Assembly (NCBI GenBank): GCA_025965755.1
Contig: JAOPWI010000230.1
Coordinates: 1-5,768, forward strand
Length of the DNA: 5,768 nucleotides
Source: Frankiales bacterium
Lineage (GTDB): Bacteria; Actinomycetota; Actinomycetes; Mycobacteriales; SCTD01
Direction: 5' to 3'
The notes below the pieces were generated by a model. The model was not told the origin of the DNA and did not search any database. It worked only from the letters and a program-made list of their open reading frames with translations. Positions 1-4,830 of this stretch are shown here, one piece after another. Position 1 is the stretch's first letter, and each line of letters opens with the position of its first letter. The position numbers and the translations under genes were made by a program.

Positions 1-18
1 GTGCTGGACGACCTCAAT

Positions 19-25
19 GGAGAGG
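19..25 (+). promoter_or_regulatory. Shine-Dalgarno of pckG
   Basis: GGAGAGG lies 5 nt upstream of the ATG at 31. It decides the start: the reading frame is open back to a GTG at position 1, but that codon would add ten residues and would put this ribosome-binding site inside the coding sequence. Confidence 0.75.
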
Positions 26-30
26 ATCCC

Positions 31-1869
31 ATGACGACCACGGCTCCTGGTGCCGCGAGCACCATCCCCGGCCTGGACCAGGCACCCACCAAGAACCAGA
101 AGCTCCTGGCCTGGGTACGGGAGATCGCGGAGCTCACCACCCCTGACCGGGTGGAGTGGTCGGACGGCTCCGAGGAGGAGTGGCACCGCCTCACGCAGCT
201 GCTTGTCGACAACGGCACGTTCATCAAGCTCGACGAGTCCAAGCGCCCCAACAGCTTCTACGCCACGTCCGACCCGACCGACGTCGCCCGGGTCGAGGAC
301 CGCACCTTCATCTGCTCCGAGAACGAGGTCGACGCGGGCCCCACGAACAACTGGATGGCCCCCGACGAGATGCGGGCGACCCTCAAGCCGCTGTTCGCCG
401 GCTCGATGAGGGGCCGGACGATGTACGTCGTCCCATTCTGCATGGGCCCGCTGGGCGGCCGCATCAGCCAGTACGGCGTCGAGATCACCGACAGCCCCTA
501 CGTCGTGACCAACATGAAGATCATGACGCGCATGGGCACCCAGGCGCTCGAGGAGATCGGCGAGAACGGCTTCTTCGTTCCCGCCGTGCACACGGTCGGC
601 GCGCCCCTGGAGCCGGGCCAGCAGGACGTCGCGTGGCCGTGCAGCGACACCAAGTACATCGTTCACTACCCCGAGACCCGCGAGATCTGGTCCTACGGCT
701 CCGGCTACGGCGGCAACGCGCTGCTCGGCAAGAAGTGCTTCGCCCTGCGCATCGCGTCGGTCATGGCCCGCGACGAGGGCTGGATGGCCGAGCACATGCT
801 CATCCTGAAGCTGACGCCGCCCAACGGTGCGCCCAAGTACGTCACCGCCGCCTTCCCGAGCGCCTGCGGCAAGACCAACCTGGCGATGCTCCAGCCGACC
901 ATTCCCGGCTGGAACGTCGAGACCGTCGGCGACGACATCGCCTGGATGCGGTTCGGCGAGGACGGCCGCCTCTACGCGATCAACCCCGAGGCCGGCTTCT
1001 TCGGCGTCGCGCCGGGCACCGGCGAGGACACCAACGCCAACGCCGTCAAGACCTTCTACGGCAACTCCATCTTCACCAACGTCGCGCTGACCGACGACGG
1101 TGACGTCTGGTGGGAGGGCCTGACCGACGAGCCGCCGGCGCACCTGACCGACTGGAAGGGCAACGACTGGACGCCCGCGTCGGAGACGCCGGCCGCCCAC
1201 CCCAACGCCCGCTTCACCACCCCGGCCGGCCAGTGCCCGACCATCGCGCCGGAGTGGGAGAACCCCGAGGGCGTGCCGATCTCGGCCATCCTGTTCGGCG
1301 GTCGCCGCGCCAGCGCCGTTCCGCTGGTCACCGAGTCCTTCAACTGGCAGCACGGCGTCTTCCTCGGCGCCTCGGTCTCCTCCGAGACCACCGCCGCCGC
1401 CGCCGGCGCCATCGGCCAGCTGCGCCGTGACCCGTTCGCCATGCTGCCGTTCTGCGGCTACAACATGGGCGACTACATGAAGCACTGGCTCGAGATCGGC
1501 GAGGCCACCGACGCCGACAAGCTGCCGAAGCTGTACTACGTCAACTGGTTCCGCAAGGACGACAACGGCAAGTGGCTGTGGCCGGGCTTCGGGGAGAACT
1601 CCCGCGTTCTGAAGTGGATCGTCGGGCGCATCGACGGCGAGGGCAGCGGCGTCGAGACCCCGATCGGCATCCTGCCGACCAGGGACGCCCTGGACCTGGA
1701 CGGGCTCGACGTGCCGGACCGCGACCTGGACCTGCTGCTCAGCGTCGACACCGACGTGTGGAAGCAGGAGGCCGACCTCATGCCCGCCTACTTCGCGCAG
1801 TTCGGCGACCGCCTGCCGGCCGCCATCACCGACGAGCACCAGGCGCTCGTCCGGCGCCTGAACGGCTAG
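31..1869 (+). CDS. pckG: phosphoenolpyruvate carboxykinase (GTP)
   Basis: This cytosolic enzyme interconverts oxaloacetate + GTP with PEP + GDP + CO2 and links the TCA cycle to gluconeogenesis. The product is 612 aa, about the usual length of the GTP family. Seen in the sequence: metal-site lysines K234-K235 in GKKCFALRIAS; the metal-ligand histidine H255; the P-loop with the reactive cysteine, ACGKTN (C279, K281); the kinase-2 motif GDDIAW (D301, D302); GGRRASAVPLV around R425; and the guanine-pocket aromatics in WLWPGFGEN (W515, W517, F520). K235, H255 and D302 keep the spacing of K244, H264 and D311 in human PCK1, as I recall that numbering. The ATG at 31 is chosen for its SD. A 13-bp hairpin follows the TAG, so the gene is probably transcribed alone. 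All key residues are present, so an active enzyme is expected. No regulatory site can be judged because the upstream DNA is outside the window. Confidence 0.97.
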   Translation: MTTTAPGAASTIPGLDQAPTKNQKLLAWVREIAELTTPDRVEWSDGSEEEWHRLTQLLVDNGTFIKLDESKRPNSFYATSDPTDVARVEDRTFICSENEVDAGPTNNWMAPDEMRATLKPLFAGSMRGRTMYVVPFCMGPLGGRISQYGVEITDSPYVVTNMKIMTRMGTQALEEIGENGFFVPAVHTVGAPLEPGQQDVAWPCSDTKYIVHYPETREIWSYGSGYGGNALLGKKCFALRIASVMARDEGWMAEHMLILKLTPPNGAPKYVTAAFPSACGKTNLAMLQPTIPGWNVETVGDDIAWMRFGEDGRLYAINPEAGFFGVAPGTGEDTNANAVKTFYGNSIFTNVALTDDGDVWWEGLTDEPPAHLTDWKGNDWTPASETPAAHPNARFTTPAGQCPTIAPEWENPEGVPISAILFGGRRASAVPLVTESFNWQHGVFLGASVSSETTAAAAGAIGQLRRDPFAMLPFCGYNMGDYMKHWLEIGEATDADKLPKLYYVNWFRKDDNGKWLWPGFGENSRVLKWIVGRIDGEGSGVETPIGILPTRDALDLDGLDVPDRDLDLLLSVDTDVWKQEADLMPAYFAQFGDRLPAAITDEHQALVRRLNG

Positions 1870-1884
1870 TCGAGCCCGGACGCC

Positions 1885-1916
1885 GGAGCCCGTCGCCCTC
1901 CGGGGCGGCGGGCTCC
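1885..1916 (+). terminator. hairpin terminator after pckG
   Basis: A 13-bp stem (1885-1897 with 1904-1916, one G-U pair at 1893/1908) closes a 6-nt loop, CTCCGG, starting 15 nt after the pckG stop. There is no T-tract, which is common for actinobacterial terminators. Termination is inferred from structure and position only. Confidence 0.7.
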
Positions 1917-1942
1917 CCGCCAGGGGGCGGACGCCGGGCCTG

Positions 1943-1977
1943 CCGGGTGTCGGTCGCCGGGTGTCGGTCGCCGGGTG
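1943..1977 (+). repeat. 14-bp tandem repeat, 2.5 copies
   Basis: The unit CCGGGTGTCGGTCG occurs at 1943-1956 and 1957-1970, followed by a half copy, CCGGGTG, at 1971-1977. The copies are identical. The array ends on the GTG at 1975, which is the most upstream possible start of the next gene. It may have arisen by replication slippage; a protein-binding role is possible but unsupported. Confidence 0.7.
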
Positions 1978-1986
1978 GCGGACAAG

Positions 1987-1991
1987 AAGGG
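1987..1991 (+). promoter_or_regulatory. weak Shine-Dalgarno favouring the start at 1996
   Basis: AAGGG lies 4 nt before the GTG at 1996. The spacing is short. The rival start, GTG 1975, has no purine-rich site in front of it, only the tandem repeat. This supports 1996 as the start, moderately. Confidence 0.4.
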
Positions 1992-1995
1992 TGCC

Positions 1996-2586
1996 GTGGC
2001 GGAGCTGCGGTGCGGGGACGGGCGCAGGGTGGGTGTGCTCCCGGTCCCGGTCCTGGACCGTGACGGCGTCGCGTACGAGGTGACGCTGTCGCTCGCCCTC
2101 GACGACGTCCCGTTCGGCGCGGTCGGGGAGCGCTGCGGCTACTTCGTCGCGGCCGCCGCAGCGCGGCTGCGCGCTGCCCGGCAGGCCGGCGACGCCTTTC
2201 CCGCCAGCAGCCTGGAGGCCGGCCTGCGGGCCTGGGCCGAGGACGACGACGCCGACCCCGACGCCGTCTGGCGGGTGCTGCAGCGCTACGTCCCGCGGGA
2301 CCGCGAGCTGTTCTGCTTCCGGGCCCGGGACCCCGACGACATCGCCGCGGCCGGTCAGATCCGTGCCTGCGTCGAGCAGGTCCATCGGTGGCAGCACGGC
2401 CGGTGGTCGCGCCGGTCGCAGGCCGTCGTCGACGTCTGGGGCGACCGGGGGCACGGCGTGCGGGCCGTGCTCGACAGCGACGAGCTGCTCGCCTTTCTCG
2501 AGTCGCTCGTCCGCGACTGCGCCGCCGTCGGCGTCCGCTACGACGACTCCGACGACGGATCGGTGCTGCGGCGTCCGGCCGGCTGA
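1996..2586 (+). CDS. hypothetical protein, unrecognised soluble family
   Basis: I do not recognise this 196-aa protein and assign no function. Third positions are nearly all G or C over its whole length, as in the neighbouring genes, which supports real coding. The product looks cytoplasmic: no signal peptide and no membrane segment. The N-terminal half could form strands (around GVLPVPV and YEVTLSLAL), followed by an alanine-rich helix with AAAAARLRAARQ. Next come an acidic stretch EDDDADPD (residues 82-89), a Trp/Arg-rich part containing RWQHGRWSRR, and a strand-loop-helix segment, VVDVWGDRGHG followed by LLAFLESLV. Five cysteines (6, 47, 107, 125, 175) are scattered and form no evident metal motif. 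The GTG at 1996 is preferred for its weak SD; GTG 1975 would give 203 aa. A hairpin precedes it (after pckG) and another follows it, suggesting an independent unit. The coding call is firm; the start is uncertain. Confidence 0.8.
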   Translation: MAELRCGDGRRVGVLPVPVLDRDGVAYEVTLSLALDDVPFGAVGERCGYFVAAAAARLRAARQAGDAFPASSLEAGLRAWAEDDDADPDAVWRVLQRYVPRDRELFCFRARDPDDIAAAGQIRACVEQVHRWQHGRWSRRSQAVVDVWGDRGHGVRAVLDSDELLAFLESLVRDCAAVGVRYDDSDDGSVLRRPAG

Positions 2587-2605
2587 GACTGGCCGCGGTC
2601 CCGGT

Positions 2606-2633
2606 GGAGCCGCCAGAACAGCTGGCGCGCTCC
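2606..2633 (+). terminator. bulged hairpin between the hypothetical gene and the prenyl synthase
   Basis: An 11-bp stem (2606-2616 with 2622-2633, single bulged C at 2628) closes the loop AACAG, starting 20 nt after the stop of the upstream gene. It is probably that gene's terminator, again without a T-tract. Because it also lies 65 nt upstream of the next start it could instead act as an attenuator; nothing in the sequence decides between the two. Confidence 0.5.
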
Positions 2634-2681
2634 TGCGGTTACGCTCCGGCCGAGCGTTGCGACGCTGCAGAAGACGGGTGC

Positions 2682-2690
2682 GGGAGGGGG
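2682..2690 (+). promoter_or_regulatory. Shine-Dalgarno of the prenyl synthase
   Basis: GGGAGGGGG lies 7 nt before the GTG at 2698. Its strength and spacing fix this GTG as the start. Confidence 0.7.
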
Positions 2691-2697
2691 TGCGGCG

Positions 2698-3471
2698 GTG
2701 GGGCTGCGCGACCTGGCGTACGAGCTGTACGAGCGCCGCCTCGCCGCCGGCCTGGCCCGGTCCAAGGCTCCGGTGCCCCGGCACGTCGGCGTCATCCTCG
2801 ACGGCAACCGCCGGTGGGCCCGCGCGGTCGGGGCGAGCAGCGTCAACGACGGCCACCAGCGCGGCGCGGACAAGATCGTCGAGCTGCTCCGCTGGTGCGA
2901 CGAGGCCGGCGTCGAGGTCGTCACGCTGTGGCTGCTGTCGACGGACAACCTGTCGCGCCCGGAGCCCGAGCTGGCGCCGCTGCTGGGCATCATCGAAGGC
3001 GTCGTCGTCGACCTCGCGGCTCCCGGCAACAAGTGGACGCTCAACGTCGTCGGCGCCCTGGACCTGCTGCCGGCCGACACCGCGCGGCTGCTCAAGGAGA
3101 CGGCGGCCGGCACCGGCGGGCGGCCGGGCGTGCACGTCAACGTCGCGGTCGGCTACGGCGGGCGGCGGGAGATCGCGGACGCCGTGCGGGCGATGCTGCA
3201 GGCCCACGCGGCCAGCGGGTCCACGCTCGAGGAGGTCGCGGAGTGTCTCGACGTCGAGCACATCGCCGAGTACCTCTACACCCGCGGGCAGCCCGATCCC
3301 GACCTCGTCATCCGCACCAGCGGCGAGCAGCGGCTGTCGGGCTTCCTGCTCTGGCAGAGCGCCCACAGCGAGTTCTACTTCTGCGACGCCTACTGGCCCG
3401 ACTTCCGCCGGGTCGACTTCCTGCGGGCGCTGCGCGCGTACGCCGCCCGCACCCGGCGGTACGGCACCTGA
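2698..3471 (+). CDS. uppS: short-chain cis-prenyl (Z-isoprenyl) diphosphate synthase, UppS family
   Basis: This 257-aa enzyme condenses isopentenyl diphosphate with an allylic diphosphate in cis geometry. Seen in the sequence: the diphosphate-binding, catalytic motif DGNRRWAR (D35 to R42); H53 in NDGHQRGADK; LLSTDNLSRP (79-88), equivalent to the FSSENW region of E. coli UppS; and DLVIRTSGEQRLSGFLLWQ, with R206, R212 and S214 binding IPP diphosphate and E225 as the metal ligand. Length and motifs match M. tuberculosis Rv1086, a Z,E-farnesyl diphosphate synthase, better than the longer decaprenyl synthase Rv2361c; this is recalled, not computed. L79 sits where Rv1086 has the leucine (L84) reported to limit chain length, so a C15 product is likely. 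That product would prime synthesis of the longer polyprenyl carrier for cell-wall precursors by a second enzyme elsewhere. The start is GTG with a strong SD. The family call is firm; product length is inferred. Confidence 0.95.
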   Translation: MGLRDLAYELYERRLAAGLARSKAPVPRHVGVILDGNRRWARAVGASSVNDGHQRGADKIVELLRWCDEAGVEVVTLWLLSTDNLSRPEPELAPLLGIIEGVVVDLAAPGNKWTLNVVGALDLLPADTARLLKETAAGTGGRPGVHVNVAVGYGGRREIADAVRAMLQAHAASGSTLEEVAECLDVEHIAEYLYTRGQPDPDLVIRTSGEQRLSGFLLWQSAHSEFYFCDAYWPDFRRVDFLRALRAYAARTRRYGT

Positions 3472-3474
3472 GAG

Positions 3475-3494
3475 CCCCCGCAGCCGGCGGGCGG
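3475..3494 (+). terminator. possible weak terminator hairpin after the prenyl synthase
   Basis: A 7-bp all-GC stem with one bulged base (3475-3481 with 3487-3494, bulge at 3492) closes a 5-nt loop, starting 3 nt after the stop. In DNA this GC-rich such stems arise easily by chance, so confidence is low. Confidence 0.3.
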
Positions 3495-3533
3495 GCCCTC
3501 GGCCGACCCTCGGGGCAGCGGGTCCTTGCCCGC

Positions 3534-3539
3534 TAGGGT
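3534..3539 (+). promoter_or_regulatory. -10 element of a probable leaderless promoter for the hydrolase
   Basis: TAGGGT fits the actinobacterial -10 pattern TANNNT. Only five bases (3540-3544) separate it from the ATG at 3545, so transcription should begin at or next to the start codon and give a leaderless mRNA. No good -35 is visible at the expected spacing, which is common for such promoters. The overlapping AGGGTG could alternatively be read as an SD, but it lies only 4 nt from the ATG. Confidence 0.5.
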
Positions 3540-3544
3540 GCGGC

Positions 3545-4456
3545 ATGCCTGTCGACCCGCAGCTCGCGCCACTGCTGGAGCTGTTCTACGCGGTCCCGAC
3601 GCCTCCGGTGTCGCAGCTGACCCCGGAGCAGAACCGCGCGCAGTACGCCAAGGTGGTCGCCATGCGCCGCGGCGAGGGCTATGTCGCCGAGGACGTCGGC
3701 TCGTTCGCCGACGTGTCGGCGGGCGGGGTGCCGGCGCGGCTGTACCGGCCGGCCGGTCGCTCGCGGCCCGGCGTCCTGGTCTACCTGCACGGTGGCGGCT
3801 GGGTCGTCGGCGGGCTGGACTCCCACGACGCCGTGGCCCGGGCGCTCTGCCGGCGCGGGTCGCTCAGCGTGCTGTCGGTCGACTACCGGCTCGCGCCCGA
3901 GCACCCGTTCCCGGTGCCCTACCAGGACTGCCTGGCGGCCACCCGCTGGGCGCTGTCGTCGCTCGGCGGCCCGGTGGTCGTCGGCGGGGACTCGGCCGGC
4001 GGCAACCTCGCCGCGGCGGTGGCGCTGACCCTGGGCTCGGCGTTGGCGGGGCAGCTCCTGGTCTATCCGGCCCTGGACGGCGCGGGATCCCACCCCTCGC
4101 ACGCGGAGCTGGCCCAGGGCTACTTCCTGGAGCTGCCGGACATGCAGTGGTACTGGGCGCAGTACGCCGGGACGGCTGACCGCACCGACCCGCTGCTGTC
4201 CCCGCTGCACGCGCCGTCGCTGGCCGGGCTGGCTCCGGCCGTGGTCGTCACGGCCGAGTACGACCTGCTGCGTGACGAGGGGGACCTGTACGCCGCGCGG
4301 CTCGCGCAGGCCGGCGTTCCGGTGCGGCACTGGGTCGAGCGCGGGCTGACGCACGGCTTCCTCGGCAGCGGGGCGACGGTGCAGGCGGCCGACGAGGCCG
4401 TCAGCGAGGTCGCGCTCGCGGTCACCGCCCTGCTCGACGAGGCCGCCGCGCCCTGA
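3545..4456 (+). CDS. alpha/beta hydrolase of the HSL (family IV) esterase/lipase group
   Basis: The product is 303 aa, usual for bacterial hormone-sensitive-lipase-like esterases, which hydrolyse carboxylic ester bonds. Seen in the sequence: the oxyanion-hole motif HGGGW (H82-W86); VDYRLAPEHPFP, typical of this family; the nucleophile elbow GGDSAGGN with S150; the catalytic aspartate D240 in EYDLLRDEG; and the catalytic histidine H270 in LTHGF. The triad is complete, so it should be active. The first 50 or so residues would form the N-terminal cap helices. There is no signal peptide, so it is cytoplasmic. Similar actinobacterial proteins are annotated as Lip-type lipases or acetyl-hydrolases, but substrate cannot be read from sequence, and no biosynthetic or degradative neighbour suggests one. 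The ATG at 3545 is chosen because the coding pattern and the -10-like TAGGGT both end there; the frame is open much further upstream only as a shadow of the genes before it. Confidence 0.93.
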   Translation: MPVDPQLAPLLELFYAVPTPPVSQLTPEQNRAQYAKVVAMRRGEGYVAEDVGSFADVSAGGVPARLYRPAGRSRPGVLVYLHGGGWVVGGLDSHDAVARALCRRGSLSVLSVDYRLAPEHPFPVPYQDCLAATRWALSSLGGPVVVGGDSAGGNLAAAVALTLGSALAGQLLVYPALDGAGSHPSHAELAQGYFLELPDMQWYWAQYAGTADRTDPLLSPLHAPSLAGLAPAVVVTAEYDLLRDEGDLYAARLAQAGVPVRHWVERGLTHGFLGSGATVQAADEAVSEVALAVTALLDEAAAP

Positions 4457-4473
4457 CGCCGGCGCCGCCGGCG
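4457..4473 (+). terminator. compact hairpin directly after the hydrolase stop
   Basis: A 7-bp perfect GC stem (4457-4463 with 4467-4473) with a 3-nt loop begins on the base after the TGA. It could terminate the hydrolase transcript, although CGCCGG-rich palindromes are frequent in such DNA. Confidence 0.4.
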
Positions 4474-4529
4474 AGAGAGTTCGCTCCGGCGCGCGAGGTC
4501 TGCGGGGTGGCTGCGTAGTACGGGGCGAA

Positions 4530-4548
4530 GGGCGACGACGGGTCGCCC
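4530..4548 (+). promoter_or_regulatory. 5'-leader hairpin of the small exported peptide gene
   Basis: A perfect 7-bp stem (4530-4536 with 4542-4548) closes the loop GACGG and ends 7 nt before the Shine-Dalgarno. If the transcript starts near 4527, downstream of the -10-like TAGTAC at 4516-4521 (a weak match), this hairpin would be close to the mRNA 5' end and could stabilise it. The structure is seen; the role is inferred. Confidence 0.35.
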
Positions 4549-4555
4549 GCAGCAC

Positions 4556-4561
4556 AAGGAG
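4556..4561 (+). promoter_or_regulatory. strong Shine-Dalgarno of the small exported peptide gene
   Basis: AAGGAG, a near-ideal site, lies 8 nt before the ATG at 4570. It is the main nucleotide-level evidence that this short frame is translated. Confidence 0.7.
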
Positions 4562-4569
4562 CCCTCCTC

Positions 4570-4725
4570 ATGGTCAAGCGCCTCGTCGCCGTCGCCTCCC
4601 TCGCGTTCGCCATCGCCGGCATCGCCGCGGCTCCGGCCCATGCCGCCTCCGTCTGCCTGACCACCGACGTCACCGTGAACGGCACCGCGTCGCCGCTCAA
4701 CGGCACGAACTGCCTGCCGGCCTAG
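4570..4725 (+). CDS. small exported peptide precursor (51 aa) with two cysteines, unrecognised
   Basis: The ATG frame encodes 51 residues. It starts MVKR, followed by an uninterrupted hydrophobic Ala/Leu/Ile/Val core (residues 5-21) and the signal-peptidase-I type site A23-H24-A25 before A26, so a Sec signal peptide is well supported. Cleavage would leave a mature peptide of 26 residues, rich in Thr, Asn and Gly, with cysteines C29 and C48 near its two ends and two NGT triplets (37-39, 44-46). The cysteines could form a single disulfide closing a loop outside the cell. It is not a lipoprotein: C29 lies too far from the hydrophobic core and the preceding ASV is not a lipobox. There is no transmembrane segment after cleavage and no chaplin signature. 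An ideal SD, a leader hairpin and a very strong terminator surround it, so it looks like a complete gene. I do not recognise a family; function is unknown. Confidence 0.75.
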   Translation: MVKRLVAVASLAFAIAGIAAAPAHAASVCLTTDVTVNGTASPLNGTNCLPA

Positions 4726-4746
4726 CCCGCCGCAGCCCCTGGCTGT

Positions 4747-4791
4747 CCGAGGGCCCGCCTCCCCTGCTGGGTGGGGAGTGCGGGCCCTCGG
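4747..4791. terminator. strong bidirectional terminator between convergent genes
   Basis: An 18-bp stem (4747-4764 with 4773-4791, one bulged T at 4779) closes an 8-nt loop. It begins 21 nt after the stop of the small peptide gene and ends 39 nt beyond the stop of fumC on the other strand, so it can serve both. A few G-U pairs could extend its base. Confidence 0.8.
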
Positions 4792-4830
4792 GCGCGTCCG
4801 CAGGCGCCGCGGCGAAGCGGGGCAGCCGGG

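Noticed and set aside
1867..1975. Possible read-through fusion of pckG into the next gene
   Set aside because: The two are in the same frame with no further stop between them, but PckG ends at its normal C-terminus, a strong terminator hairpin lies in the gap, and long stop-free runs are expected at this GC content.
2640..2645. TACGCT as a -10 promoter element for the prenyl synthase
   Set aside because: It fits TANNNT, but no -35 is visible and the region where one would sit is occupied by the 2606-2633 hairpin. One loose hexamer is not enough.
2363..3544. Long open frame continuous with and upstream of the hydrolase ATG
   Set aside because: Its translation is low-complexity Arg/Ser/Ala/Pro typical of an off-frame read of GC-rich genes, and it overlaps the well-supported unknown gene and the prenyl synthase in another frame.
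3533..4555. 340-codon open frame on the - strand opposite the hydrolase
   Set aside because: Arg/Pro/Gln-rich translation with no motif. It mirrors a gene with an intact catalytic triad and is a GC-rich antisense shadow.
4570..4725. Lipoprotein reading of the small exported peptide
   Set aside because: The residues before C29 (A-S-V) do not form a lipobox and the cysteine lies eight residues after the hydrophobic core; the A-H-A site fits signal peptidase I.
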